64,000 nucleotides of DNA, taken from assembly GCA_001464755.1 (NCBI GenBank), contig LNDR01000411.1, positions 1 to 64,000 on the forward strand, read 5' to 3'. The notes under the pieces were generated by a model that saw only the letters and a program-made list of their open reading frames with translations, searched no databases and was not told the origin of the DNA. This document shows positions 33,953 through 43,753 of this stretch, piece by piece. Source of the stretch: Rhizobiales bacterium Ga0077524. GTDB lineage: Bacteria > Pseudomonadota > Alphaproteobacteria > Rhizobiales > Hyphomicrobiaceae. Numbering within the stretch: position 1 is the first letter of the stretch; every line of letters begins with the position of its first letter. The position numbers and the translations under genes are program-made.

Positions 33953-36900
33953 TCAGCGGGGTGCTGCTGCCTTGCGCTGCTGCCAATTGTTACCCGCTAC
34001 TCGAGCATTGTTGGCCTGCTCGTCGGCCGGAGCCGGACGCCACGCCACAATCTGGCGGTCCATCGCCTGCAGCGTTTCCGCCGGCAGCCGTGAGATCAAG
34101 GAATCGCGACGCCGAGCCGCATCCGCATCGCCGCCGCGAGCGGCGAGCGTGTACCACTTGTAGGCCGCTGCATGATCCTTCGGAACGCCGAGACCGCTCT
34201 CGTAGAGCACGCCGAGATTGTACTGGCTGTCTGCAAGACCATGCCCCGCGGCGCGATTGAAGAGCGCTGCCGCCGTATCGTAGTCGGGGCTTCCGGTCGC
34301 GGGGCTCGCGCTGATCACTGCAAGATTGTGCATCGCCTTGAGGTTGCCTTGCTCGGCGGCCTGCTCGTAGAGCGACCGCGCGCGTCCGCGATCCGCTTTC
34401 ACCCCCATACCGCGCTCATAGAGTGTCGCAAGGCGATACTGAGCAATCGGCTGGCCTTGCATCGCGGCGCGCTCGTACCACGTGGCGGCCTCGGCAAAAC
34501 TCTGCTTCACGCCCTTGCCTTCGGCGAGACGCGTCGCGATCTCGAGCTGGGCGGACGCGTCGCCTTGCGCAGCCGCGAGCCGGAGCGACAGGGGGCCTGC
34601 GGCGGCCGGCGGCAGAATGAGCTGCTGGATTTGCTCCTTCGCGGCGGTCGGAATGGCTGCTGGGGCCGTCGCTTGCGGAGTGGTCGGAGCAGGAGTTACC
34701 GAAGCCGTCTCAATGTCACTGACGTTCCGTGGCGCCTCCGGGACTGGATCTTGCGGTATGGCGTGCGACCGCGCTGCAGCGAACGCCGTCCGGTGCGACA
34801 GGCTAGCAAGACGTGAACGCTCACGGGCCTGCATGACGGTCTCGAACGTCGCGGGAGACTGGCCGAAGGCCACGGCCATACCGGGGCCGGCGGCATCGGA
34901 CGCCGGGGTCAAGCCTGCTTCCTGTTGATCACGCGCGGGCACCGACGGAGCTTCGTTGGATATCTTGCTTGGGCCTGCTGGAGCCTCCATTGCCGGCGGT
35001 GCATCGGCCGGCGACGTTGCCTCCTCACCGTCCAGATCTGGCTTCGCCCCGTCTGAAGGCTGGCGATCCGCCGGCTCGACGTGCTCGCTGACTGTCGGCG
35101 TGAGCACGCCCGGCAAACTGCCCGTCTGTCCGAGCAGGAGCCAATAGCCGGCAACCAGGGCAAGCACGATGGCACCAACAGCGATGGCGATCACACCAGG
35201 CCGAATAACGCCGACTGACGGGCCGGCTACGGCCTCATTGCTCTTGCCCTTTGCCGCACGTCCTTTGGCGGCCCTGTCGGCATCCCTCTTCGATGGAATG
35301 TCCGCTTCATTCTTGGCCCGCTCGGCGGCCTTGCGAGCCATCGCGATGAACGCCTGCCGCTCGCTGAGCTGTGGCTGGACAGCATCGGCAATGCCGGCGA
35401 TTTGCTGCGCACTCGCAACACCGCCCGGCAGCCGGGGAGCCACATCGCGAGGAACGTCGTCGAGTTCACCGGCCATCGGGTCGGGCTGGCGGCCTCGCAG
35501 CGAGGGCGCACGCGTTGCTGTCTCGTCATAGCCTCGAGCATCCGGAATCGTTTCGAGATCCGGGGTCCGCTCGTCCGGCATCCGATAGGCATGCGCTTCG
35601 AATCCACGGACACCTTGATTCGCGGTCAAGTTGACGAGACCGTCCGGCACGAGATCGCCCGATCTAGGCGCGGCAAGAGTCGGCCCGACGCTCAACTCTG
35701 GCGTCAGCGGGACAGTTGGAAAGCCCCCGGCTGGCCGACCATCGATCGGTTCGACCTCCTCGACCCGATCGATGCGGTCGAGCACATGTTGCATGGCGAG
35801 TTGCAGCGTCTCCAGCGCTTCGAGCGTACCGGCATCGGTGCGCCGACGTTCGTCCATGAACGCCGCGAGAAGCTCCCCGAGCGCCTTCAACTGGCTGGCT
35901 GAGGCTGAACCGGCAACGACATCCGCTCGCGGTGTCGCCTGTACCGCAAGCTCCTGAGAGTAGGCTTCGAGAACTCGCTCGGCGGCGCGCCCCGCTGCAT
36001 CCTCAGCGAAATGCGTGAGATCCTCCGCGGTCGGCACCAGCGAGCCGAAAAGGGCGACGACCTGCTCGTCTGAAAGCTTGTTCCCAAGCTCTCCGAGGCG
36101 CGTCTCGATTCCGTCGAGCCTCTTTAGTTGTAGGCTGGCTCGTCCGACCTCGCTCTCCAGCGTCCCGAATCGCGCACCGAGCGCATCAACGGCTTCGCGC
36201 GATGCCAACCGGTCGAGCATCGCCTCGACTCGGCGTGCCGCATCGATGAGGTCACTCTGCGCGGTCTCGACATCCGCCGCACTCGCGCTGACTCCAAAGT
36301 CATGTCCACGTTCGGCTGCACCGAGCCTGCGCTCGCTGCCGCGACGTTCGATCGAACCGCCGCTCGGCCCGCCCATTGCCTCGAGCATGCTCCGCAGCGG
36401 CGGCACCGCTAGATCGGCCTCATAGGTTCGCGTCAAAGCTTCGGCCGCTGCATCGTCCCACGGCTCGTCCGCGCTGCGCGCGGCCCCTCCCGATGCGCGA
36501 ACGGACACGCCTTCCACCAGGTTCGGCTCTGAACCTGCGCCTGCGGGCTCAACCCGCGTCTCCGACGTCGTGCCGTCACCTGGCTCATCGCCGTCGTCCC
36601 TCCGCGGGACCGGCAAGCCGGAAAGACCTCGCCCCGGCGTAGCGAGCCCCGAGCTACCGAGAGCAGAGCGAAGCGCGGGTGGCTCGATGCTCGATGGCGA
36701 ACGCCGCAGCGTAGCCCCGGCGCGGGGCCTATCCGGGGCTACCGTGTCCCGGTGTTGCGCTGCCTTCGCATGGTCAGGTCGCGCCGCATTGGTCTGCTGA
36801 TTCGATGCCCCTTCGGCGTCCGTGGTCGCCGCGGACGACGCGTCTGCTGCCGGCTCGCCATCCCCTTTGTCGACCTCCGCGATGTGCGCCGCGATGCGCT

Positions 36901-36985
36901 GCAGCAGCTGGTCCAGCTCCTCACGCCGCTTCACCGGCTTCCCGGGCGCCTCTCCCTCGTCGTTCGCTCGCTCCGCTTCCGCCAT
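33953..36985 (-). CDS. PodJ-like Sel1-repeat polar localisation protein
   Basis: ATG 36985 follows GAGGACG and gives 1010 residues. The cytoplasmic N-terminal 650 residues are acidic and disordered with a coiled-coil region (RRVEAMLDRLASREAVDALGARF). One membrane helix (GVIAIAVGAIVLALVAGYWLLLG) leads to a periplasmic part ending in four Sel1 repeats (AQLEIATRLAEGKGV, AQYRLATLYERGMGV and so on). This architecture is that of the alphaproteobacterial polarity factor PodJ and its Hyphomicrobiales relatives. No peptidoglycan-binding domain is seen at the C-terminus, as it is in Caulobacter PodJ. It would recruit division or pole proteins. Confidence 0.82.
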   Translation of the reverse strand: MAEAERANDEGEAPGKPVKRREELDQLLQRIAAHIAEVDKGDGEPAADASSAATTDAEGASNQQTNAARPDHAKAAQHRDTVAPDRPRAGATLRRSPSSIEPPALRSALGSSGLATPGRGLSGLPVPRRDDGDEPGDGTTSETRVEPAGAGSEPNLVEGVSVRASGGAARSADEPWDDAAAEALTRTYEADLAVPPLRSMLEAMGGPSGGSIERRGSERRLGAAERGHDFGVSASAADVETAQSDLIDAARRVEAMLDRLASREAVDALGARFGTLESEVGRASLQLKRLDGIETRLGELGNKLSDEQVVALFGSLVPTAEDLTHFAEDAAGRAAERVLEAYSQELAVQATPRADVVAGSASASQLKALGELLAAFMDERRRTDAGTLEALETLQLAMQHVLDRIDRVEEVEPIDGRPAGGFPTVPLTPELSVGPTLAAPRSGDLVPDGLVNLTANQGVRGFEAHAYRMPDERTPDLETIPDARGYDETATRAPSLRGRQPDPMAGELDDVPRDVAPRLPGGVASAQQIAGIADAVQPQLSERQAFIAMARKAAERAKNEADIPSKRDADRAAKGRAAKGKSNEAVAGPSVGVIRPGVIAIAVGAIVLALVAGYWLLLGQTGSLPGVLTPTVSEHVEPADRQPSDGAKPDLDGEEATSPADAPPAMEAPAGPSKISNEAPSVPARDQQEAGLTPASDAAGPGMAVAFGQSPATFETVMQARERSRLASLSHRTAFAAARSHAIPQDPVPEAPRNVSDIETASVTPAPTTPQATAPAAIPTAAKEQIQQLILPPAAAGPLSLRLAAAQGDASAQLEIATRLAEGKGVKQSFAEAATWYERAAMQGQPIAQYRLATLYERGMGVKADRGRARSLYEQAAEQGNLKAMHNLAVISASPATGSPDYDTAAALFNRAAGHGLADSQYNLGVLYESGLGVPKDHAAAYKWYTLAARGGDADAARRRDSLISRLPAETLQAMDRQIVAWRPAPADEQANNARVAGNNWQQRKAAAPR

Positions 36986-37308
36986 TTTCGTCCTCGTCGG
37001 CAAAGTCGTTCCCAGGTGTCTGCAGGGCTGGGGCATCCGAATTCGAAGCCTGCGTCCTTCGGTTGTTCACCGATGTTCGCATGTACCAGCTAGTTGCATT
37101 AACAAGGCTCTGACTAAGAACGAGAAAAAGCCGTCCGATCTGACGGTGTCTGCATCGCGTAAAAGAACGGTTAAGTATCGTCTTCTTCTGCGACCCGCTT
37201 GGCAATGTGCCCGGATTGCCACAATTTCGAGATATCGAGCCGGCGAGGCGACGGGAGCCTTGTTCGGGTGTCCCGGCATGGCGCCTCAGGAGTGGTTGGG
37301 AGGATAAG
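36986..37308. other. Divergent promoter region
   Basis: About 320 bases between the PodJ-like gene and the coiled-coil gene on the other strand. It includes an AT-richer stretch around 37085-37190 that may hold both promoters. I see no full CtrA site, no gene and no stable hairpin. Confidence 0.45.
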
Positions 37309-37773
37309 ATGCACATGCGAACAGTGTTGGCCGGCGTCCTGCTTGCGGGACTGGCCGGCGCGGCGATCGCAGCTCCTCCGAGCGGCGAGGAGAAGCCAGG
37401 CCGCTTCACTATGCAGCCTTCAGAGGGTGGCTTCCTACGCCTCGATACCGCAACTGGCGACGTCTCCCTCTGCGCGCGAGCAGGCGGCTCGTTCGAGTGC
37501 AAGCCGGTCAAGGACGACCGCGACCTTCAGGCCGAGGTTGCCCGACTGGCCGACGAGAACAAGGACCTCAAGGCCGAGATAAAGCGCCTTGAGGAAATGC
37601 TCGGCCTCGATGGAGGCCTCGCCCGGCCGAAGCCCAAGCTCGAGCTGCCGAGCGAGGAGGACGTCGACAAGGCACTGAGCTACCTCGAGCGAATGTTCAA
37701 GAAGTTCCGGGACAAATTGAAGGAGTTCGACAGCCCGGGGACGGGACCAGACGGCAAGGGGACCCCGCTCTGA
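37309..37773 (+). CDS. Secreted coiled-coil protein of unknown function
   Basis: ATG 37309, preceded by GGGAGGATAAG, gives 154 residues with a short signal peptide (MRTVLAGVLLAGLAGAAIA). Next is a small beta segment with a cysteine pair (FLRLDTATGDVSLCARAGGSFECKPV), which may form a disulfide, then a coiled coil (LQAEVARLADENKDLKAEIKRLEEML). The charged C-terminus includes a second helix (KKFRDKLKEF). The pattern is common in Hyphomicrobiales hypothetical proteins. I infer a periplasmic location; the role is unknown. Confidence 0.78.
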   Translation: MHMRTVLAGVLLAGLAGAAIAAPPSGEEKPGRFTMQPSEGGFLRLDTATGDVSLCARAGGSFECKPVKDDRDLQAEVARLADENKDLKAEIKRLEEMLGLDGGLARPKPKLELPSEEDVDKALSYLERMFKKFRDKLKEFDSPGTGPDGKGTPL

Positions 37774-37776
37774 CGG

Positions 37777-37797
37777 GACGAGCGTAAGTGGCTCGTC
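37777..37797 (+). terminator. Hairpin after the coiled-coil gene
   Basis: GACGAGC and GCTCGTC pair perfectly around GTAAGTG, three bases after the stop codon. It is followed by a C/T-rich stretch rather than a true T-run, so it is a weak terminator candidate. Confidence 0.45.
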
Positions 37798-37922
37798 GCC
37801 CTCTCTCCTTGATGGCGAGATGGCGACGGCAAGGCCAATTGTGGAGCCCCTCTAGCCACACGGGCTCCAGACTGCAACCGCAGCCGTCCCGACTAGTCGC
37901 GCGCATCCATCGGCCCGGAAGT

Positions 37923-38753
37923 TCAAGCCTTCTTGATCACGATCTCCTGGTAGGTGGACGGCACGCGCATTGTCCCATCCTTGGCCGTGTCGAAACTGGC
38001 GATCGTGGCGAGAAGGTCCTTTTCCAATGCCACTTGGCCGGTAGAATCGAGCGCAAGGAACGCCTTGTGGACGGGCCCGTAGTAGGTACGGAACACGTCC
38101 ATGAAGTGCGCCGGAGAACGATAGCGGAACATGAAGTCTTTGGGCGTCATGGCGATGGCGCTGGCTTGGCCCCCGAACCGCTCCTCGATCCAGCCTTTCG
38201 TCCCCCAGAGTGCAGGTGAGCTGACACCGGCCGGGGGTGTGATATGGCGCCCTAAGGTCTTGAAGACTTGCCCTATGAAGCCCTCCGGCGTCCAGTTGGC
38301 GAGCCCGATTTGCCCGCCCGGCCGGCAAACACGCATCAGCTCGCTAGCGGCCTTGGCCTGATTGGGGGTGAACATCACTCCGAAGGTCGAGACCACCGCG
38401 TCGAACTGCCCGTCAGCGAATGGAAGCTGTTCAGCATCGGCCACCTGGAACGTAACCGGCAGCGACTCGGCCTCGGCCCGGCCTCTCCCGCGCGCCAACA
38501 GCGTATCGACATAGTCCGTAGAGGTTACGTTGCACCAGCGCCTTGCGAAGGCGAGAGTGGCATTCCCGTTGCCAGCCGCAACGTCCAGCACGGTCGACCC
38601 TGGACGAACGTCCAGCGCCTCCGCAAGACTTTCCCCGACGATCTGGAGGGTCGTGCCGATCCGAGCATAGTCCCCCGAGGCCCAGGCGGCGTTCTGTTTG
38701 GCCTTTATGCTGCTATAGTCGGGGGCAGCAGTAGATTGTATCGAGGTCGTCAT
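37923..38753 (-). CDS. Class I SAM-dependent methyltransferase
   Basis: The start is ATG 38753, with GGAGC upstream; the 622-residue track ORF runs past it in a shadow frame. The 276-residue product has motif I VLDVAAGNGNATLAFA, motif II VTFQVADAEQLPFADGQFDAVVS, then FGVMF and LMRVCRPGGQIGLANWTP. This resembles the UbiE/methyltransferase-11 group. Substrate is unknown. It diverges from the winged-helix/TPR gene over about 240 bases, which suggests common control. Confidence 0.9.
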   Translation of the reverse strand: MTTSIQSTAAPDYSSIKAKQNAAWASGDYARIGTTLQIVGESLAEALDVRPGSTVLDVAAGNGNATLAFARRWCNVTSTDYVDTLLARGRGRAEAESLPVTFQVADAEQLPFADGQFDAVVSTFGVMFTPNQAKAASELMRVCRPGGQIGLANWTPEGFIGQVFKTLGRHITPPAGVSSPALWGTKGWIEERFGGQASAIAMTPKDFMFRYRSPAHFMDVFRTYYGPVHKAFLALDSTGQVALEKDLLATIASFDTAKDGTMRVPSTYQEIVIKKA

Positions 38754-38990
38754 TATGAGCTCCTTCAGGGTCGTATCGGGGGAGGATCTGTCCGCAACCT
38801 GCATTTCTTCTGTGCCGGCGGACACGCTGAATATCTCTCGAACAATTGGTGCCTGCTTGAGCCCAGCGTGGGGATTTCGGGTGTTCTTCATGGTGATTGC
38901 TGGGGGGCCTGCGGCAGATCCTGGGACATGCCTGCACATCCGCCTGGTGGGAATGGTCTCTCGCACGATCTCTGCGAGGATGAGCAGCTG

Positions 38991-40559
38991 ATGCGCTATC
39001 GCTTCGACCAGTTCGAGATCGATTTGACTCGTTACGAGCTGCGACGCGGGCGGGATACGTGCCCTGTCGAGCCGCTCGTTTTCGACTTGATTTCGTATCT
39101 CGCCAGCAACGCTAATCGCATCGTCACGCGCGACGATATGGTTGCAGCGGTCTGGCAAGGCCGCGCCATTTCCGACGCCACCATTTCGAGTTGTATAAAG
39201 TCCGCGCGCAGGGCGCTCGGCGACAGCGGTGACAGTCAGAGTTACATCCGCACCGTGCGGGGTCGCGGTTTCGAGTTCTGCGCCAACGTCGAGGTCGGCC
39301 ACGATCCGCCGACGGCAGGAACCATTCCCCCGGCGACCCGCACCGCTTCCTCGGCCGAACCCGACGGCGCCTCGCTGTCCGCCGACCATGACCCTAAGCC
39401 TATTCTCGTCGTCCTCCCCTTTGCGAATCTCAATACTGAGACCGACGAGTACTTTGCTGACGGCCTGACCGAGGACATCATCACGAATCTCTCTCGCTTC
39501 CGCGACTTGAGGGTCATCGGCGGCGCCTCGTCCTTCCAGTTTAAAGGCCGCACGCATGATCTCTCCGAGATCTGCGAGCGCACCAATGCCGGCTATGTCG
39601 TACAGGGCAGCGTTCGCCGCGCCGCCGGACGCCTGCGGATTTCGGTGCAGCTCATTGATGGCGAGACCGGTGTCCAGCTGTGGGGCGACCGCTACGACCG
39701 CGAGATGGTTGACATCTTCGATCTCCAGGACGAAGTCACCCGCATCATCGCGGCTACGCTCGGCGTCACCATGCAGGACGTGGCGCTCCAACGCGCCATG
39801 AAGAAGGGCCCGCTACAGCTCAGCGCCTATGATTGCCTGCTGCGGGCGCGCCGCTACACTTGGATGCTCAGCGCCGAGATGCACGGCGAGGCGCGCGATC
39901 TCCTCGAGAAAGCCGTCGAACTCGACCCGCTATCGGCCGACGCTCACGCGCTCCTCGCCAATGTCTACCTGGGTGAACATCGCTTCGACATGAACCCGCG
40001 GCCCAATCCGATCGGGCGAGCGCTCACTCATGCCCTCGCCGCGACCAGCCTCGACCCGAAGAATGCCTATGCTCGCTGCTGGCTCGCGATCGTCCACTTT
40101 TTCCGTGGAGAGAACGAACGGTTCGAGACCGAGGCCCAGCTTGCGCTTAGCCTCAACCCGAACGATCCCGAGACGCTCGCCGACGTGGGCCATTACTATG
40201 CCTTCATGGGTGAGTTCGAGCGAGGTGCCGCCTTATCGCGCCGCGCCCAGCAACTCAATCCCCTGCATCCCAGCTGGTACTATTTCAGCTTCGCCCGTTT
40301 GCATTACAGCCAACGGCGCTACGACGAGACACTGGCTGACATGCAGCGCATCGGGTTGCCCCACTTCGCCTGGTCCCACCTCCTCGCGGCGGCCGCCAAG
40401 GGGCAGCTCGGCCACCCCGATGCCGGTGAGCCCGTGGCGAAGCTCTTCGAGATCAAGCCTGGCTTTTCCGCCCGAGCCGAACTCCAGAAATGGAATGCCG
40501 CTGCGGACGACCTCCAGCACATTCTCGAAGGACTGCGCAAAGCCGGCCTCAAGGAATAA
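38991..40559 (+). CDS. Winged-helix DNA-binding protein with TolB-like and TPR domains
   Basis: ATG 38991 gives 522 residues. Residues 1-95 are an OmpR/PhoB-type winged helix (FEIDLTRYELRRG, DLISYLASNANRIVTRDDMVAAVWQGR, CIKSARRALGDS, YIRTVRGRGFEF). The middle segment (PILVVLPFANLNTETDEYFADGLTEDIITNLS, GYVVQGSVRRAAGRLRISVQLIDGETGVQLW) is the TolB-like module found in adenylate cyclase-like regulators. The rest is TPR repeats. There is no receiver or cyclase domain, so it is probably a cytoplasmic transcription regulator triggered through the TPR part. The divergent methyltransferase is the obvious candidate target. Confidence 0.9.
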   Translation: MRYRFDQFEIDLTRYELRRGRDTCPVEPLVFDLISYLASNANRIVTRDDMVAAVWQGRAISDATISSCIKSARRALGDSGDSQSYIRTVRGRGFEFCANVEVGHDPPTAGTIPPATRTASSAEPDGASLSADHDPKPILVVLPFANLNTETDEYFADGLTEDIITNLSRFRDLRVIGGASSFQFKGRTHDLSEICERTNAGYVVQGSVRRAAGRLRISVQLIDGETGVQLWGDRYDREMVDIFDLQDEVTRIIAATLGVTMQDVALQRAMKKGPLQLSAYDCLLRARRYTWMLSAEMHGEARDLLEKAVELDPLSADAHALLANVYLGEHRFDMNPRPNPIGRALTHALAATSLDPKNAYARCWLAIVHFFRGENERFETEAQLALSLNPNDPETLADVGHYYAFMGEFERGAALSRRAQQLNPLHPSWYYFSFARLHYSQRRYDETLADMQRIGLPHFAWSHLLAAAAKGQLGHPDAGEPVAKLFEIKPGFSARAELQKWNAAADDLQHILEGLRKAGLKE

Positions 40560-40573
40560 GCGGGACGGCCCGC

Positions 40574-41536
40574 CTACCCCTCTCCGAGGCGGCGCGTCGC
40601 CTGGATCAGCTCATGCACGATGCCGGGCTCCGTCATGGCGTGCCCGGCGTCCGGCACCACGACCAGCTCCGCTCGCGGCCAGTGGGCTTTAAGATCGAAG
40701 GCCGACTTGATCGGCGTGACCACGTCGTAGCGCCCGTGGACAATCACGCCCGGAATATCGCCGATACGGTGCGCTTCAGTGAGCAATTGACCATCGTGCG
40801 AAAAAAAGCCGCCATTTACGAAATAGTGGCACTCGATACGTGAAAAGGCGAGCGCATAGGCGTCGCCGCTGAACAACCGGATCCGCTCGGCGTCGGGCAT
40901 CAGCGCCAGCGTCGAGGCTTCCCACAGACTCCACACGCGCGCCGCAGCAACTTGCACCGCAAGGTCGGGATGCGTGAGGCGTCGATAATAGGCCCCGATC
41001 ACGTCGCAACGCTCGTCCTTTGGAATTGCAGCCATGAGATTGGCAAACGCATCCGGAAACAGCCAGCTTGCGCCATCCTGGTAGAACCAATCGAGCTCCG
41101 CCCGCCGCAAGAGAAAAATTCCACGGAGCACGAGGGCAGACACCCGGCTGGGATGGGCCTGGGCATAAGCGAGGGCCAGCGTCGAGCCCCACGAGCCTCC
41201 GACGAGCTGCCACTGCGAGATGCCGAGGTGAACCCTCAGCCGTTCCATGTCTCCGACGAGATGCCAGGTCGTATTCGCCTCTAGTGAGGCGTTGGGCAGT
41301 GACCGGCCGCATCCGCGCTGGTCCGCGAGAACGATGCGATAGCGCGCAGGGTTGTGAAAACGGCGCATTGTCGGGTTGCTGCCGCCACCTGGTCCGCCGT
41401 GCACGATCAGAACCGGTTGGCCCCGTCGGTTTCCGCTCTCCTCGAAATAGATCTCGTGGCCGTCGCCAACTTCCAGACGGCCGCGCGCATAAGGCTCGAT
41501 CGGCGGATAGAGGCCGAGCCTCTCGCGTACCCCCAT
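40574..41536 (-). CDS. pip: Proline iminopeptidase
   Basis: ATG 41536 with GGAAG upstream gives 320 residues of an alpha/beta hydrolase of peptidase family S33, which releases N-terminal proline from peptides. The oxyanion motif is VHGGPGGGSNP, the nucleophile elbow GGSWGSTLALAYAQAHP, and the catalytic Asp/His fall in HGRYDVVTP and DAGHA. DQRGCGRS is typical of the family. The track's N-terminal extension is not supported. Confidence 0.95.
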   Translation of the reverse strand: MGVRERLGLYPPIEPYARGRLEVGDGHEIYFEESGNRRGQPVLIVHGGPGGGSNPTMRRFHNPARYRIVLADQRGCGRSLPNASLEANTTWHLVGDMERLRVHLGISQWQLVGGSWGSTLALAYAQAHPSRVSALVLRGIFLLRRAELDWFYQDGASWLFPDAFANLMAAIPKDERCDVIGAYYRRLTHPDLAVQVAAARVWSLWEASTLALMPDAERIRLFSGDAYALAFSRIECHYFVNGGFFSHDGQLLTEAHRIGDIPGVIVHGRYDVVTPIKSAFDLKAHWPRAELVVVPDAGHAMTEPGIVHELIQATRRLGEG

Positions 41537-41656
41537 CGTACCTGCTTCCTGCGCCGTTGGCGCCCGCAGCTCGCCGCTCACCGTTCTCCGCCCATGCTCA
41601 CGGTGCCCACCGATCGCTCTGGCGCACCAGCTGTGCAAGCACGATCGCCGACGCCG

Positions 41657-43489
41657 TCAACGTCCCCGTGGACCACGGTGACGGGCCTGACGCAACTCGC
41701 GATCGTAGATCGTCTCGCCGCCCGGAATACGCAAGTCGCGCACTATCTCCAGAATGTGCCGCCCAGGCACGGGCGTCAAATAACTGACTGCCAACGTCGC
41801 GATCACCGCCATCGGAAGACCGACGGCAGGCGCCAGAAGCCCATGCAGCCCGAGCGTTCCGAGATCTGCCAGCACGGCGATCAGAGCCCCTACGAGCCCT
41901 GCCGACAGTCCCGCGATAGCCCCCGCTGCCGTGATCCGCTTCCACCAGATCGAGAGGGCCAGCACCGGGAACAGCGCGGAGCCGGAAATCGCGAAGGCAT
42001 AGAGAAGAAGCACAAGGGGATCGCCGCGAGCCAGGACGGCGCCGAGGCCAACGAGCCCGGCCGAGGCAAGGATTGCAACACGGCACACCATGACCCGGTG
42101 CGCGTCGGTCGCGCGCCAGTTTGCCGGACCGTTGATCACGTCATCGCCAATGATGATGCCCAGTTGCGTCACGCTGGCAGCCGCGCCGCCCAGCGCTGCC
42201 GCCATCACGCCCGCGGCCACCAGATTGACCACCGCCAGTGGCATGCCCATCAGCAACGGAAGTGCGAGCAGCATGCCGTCGCGATCGAACTGGATCGAGG
42301 TGGCCGTCAGTTTGGCTCCGGCCCCCTCTGTCGCTGCCAGCCCGACGTCGACCAGTCTCTGCAGCGTTTCCGGGATTGCCGACGTCGGCTGTCCTACGAG
42401 ACTACTCAAAAGAATGTCGCGCTGGAAAACGGCGACGCTTGAGAACGTCAGCAGAAGGATGCCGGACACCGCTACGGCCCAGCCGATCGCCTTGCGCGTA
42501 TCGAAGACGCTGGGCGTGGTTACGGAGCGCGCCAGCAGCGAAGGCGAACCCGCCACTCCGACCAGAACCGACAATGTGCCAAGCACGAACGCTATTGGGC
42601 CGACGCTACCGAAGGCTGTCGCGAACCTCCCGGCGATTGGCTGCAGACCTGCTCCCGGCAACTCCAGCGCCATAAGCCCGGCGACGGGAATGGGCACCCC
42701 TTGCGCCGCTTCCACTCGGCCCACCGACCTCATCAACGGTCCGTGGCTCAATTGACCGAATGGAAGATTGGTTTCCATGACCGCAGCAATAGCGGCAGGT
42801 AGAAGTATCGCGATCAAGACCATCAGCGCCTGCGCCGCGCTGGACCACGACAGTGATCGGACTCCTCCCGGCACCACTGTAACGACCACGACCAGCACGA
42901 TCAGTACCGCCGCCATCTCCGTCGAGATCGGCATCAGCCACTTTGCGGCCACGACACCGATCTTGATCTCCGCGATCGCAATCAGCACCAGCGGCAGTAC
43001 TGCGATAGAGGCTGCGAGCAGCCTCAAGGCGCCGCTCTCGAAGCGCTGCCCAAGGTAAGCCGGCACCGTCGGCGCGCCGAACTTGCGCAAATACGGGGCC
43101 AACAGCATCACCGAAACCGTAAGCCCCGCCACGATGCCGACGCCCAGGAACAGCATATCGAAGCCGGTGATAAACAGGGCGCCGGAGATCCCGGCAATTC
43201 CGGCCCCACCCGGCGCGGCGACGGCCAGTGAAATGCCGATGTAGACCGCCGGCACCCGTCGTCCCGAAATCAGGAACTCGCGAGCTCGGTTCGAGTAGGC
43301 CCCGACACCGATCGTAGCGGACAGTGCGACCGAGATCACCGCCATCGCCGTTTTGAGCGATGCCTCGGTCACGCCCAGTTGCTCAAGGATCAAGAGCAGC
43401 ACCACGCCGGCGGCAAGGCAAGCTGCGAAGATGCCGAAATAAACGCCGACCATCGGATTGGCCAGCTGAACCCCATGGCGGTGCGGCAT
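41657..43489 (-). CDS. Sodium/solute symporter, VC_2705 type (large subunit)
   Basis: A 610-residue SSS-family transporter with about 13 membrane segments, the long form that pairs with a small DUF4212 subunit. The sodium symporter signature region lies around GISLAVAAPGGAGIAGISGALF and GIIIGDDVINGPANWR. The gene starts 3 bases after the DUF4212 stop (GAGGA upstream), so the two are co-translated. Relatives such as ActP carry acetate or other short acids; the substrate here is not determined. Confidence 0.92.
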   Translation of the reverse strand: MPHRHGVQLANPMVGVYFGIFAACLAAGVVLLLILEQLGVTEASLKTAMAVISVALSATIGVGAYSNRAREFLISGRRVPAVYIGISLAVAAPGGAGIAGISGALFITGFDMLFLGVGIVAGLTVSVMLLAPYLRKFGAPTVPAYLGQRFESGALRLLAASIAVLPLVLIAIAEIKIGVVAAKWLMPISTEMAAVLIVLVVVVTVVPGGVRSLSWSSAAQALMVLIAILLPAAIAAVMETNLPFGQLSHGPLMRSVGRVEAAQGVPIPVAGLMALELPGAGLQPIAGRFATAFGSVGPIAFVLGTLSVLVGVAGSPSLLARSVTTPSVFDTRKAIGWAVAVSGILLLTFSSVAVFQRDILLSSLVGQPTSAIPETLQRLVDVGLAATEGAGAKLTATSIQFDRDGMLLALPLLMGMPLAVVNLVAAGVMAAALGGAAASVTQLGIIIGDDVINGPANWRATDAHRVMVCRVAILASAGLVGLGAVLARGDPLVLLLYAFAISGSALFPVLALSIWWKRITAAGAIAGLSAGLVGALIAVLADLGTLGLHGLLAPAVGLPMAVIATLAVSYLTPVPGRHILEIVRDLRIPGGETIYDRELRQARHRGPRGR

Positions 43490-43492
43490 GGC

Positions 43493-43753
43493 TCAAAGGT
43501 CCTCGTGCGCACCGTGCCAGTGATCGATTGCGTCCTGCCGGTTGATGTAGGCGAACGCCGTGACGATCGCGATCAGCACCACCCCGTGACAGGCGAGAAA
43601 ATAGCCGAGCGGGAAGCCCAGAAATCGCCGGGTGTTCAGCTCGTCTGCATAGAGCGGCAATACGATGAGGGCCAACAAGAACGGCAGAAAACTGGTCAGC
43701 ATCTGCCATTTCGTGTGACGCCAGTAGGGCTTACGCTCCTTGCGTTCGATCAT
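43493..43753 (-). CDS. DUF4212 small subunit of the sodium/solute symporter
   Basis: An 86-residue protein with two membrane helices (SFLPFLLALIVLPLYADEL and FPLGYFLACHGVVLIAIVTAFAYINR) and the short C-terminal acidic tail seen in the DUF4212 family. It lies immediately upstream of the large subunit with 3 bases between them. These small proteins are always found with VC_2705-type symporters, which supports both calls. Confidence 0.92.
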   Translation of the reverse strand: MIERKERKPYWRHTKWQMLTSFLPFLLALIVLPLYADELNTRRFLGFPLGYFLACHGVVLIAIVTAFAYINRQDAIDHWHGAHEDL

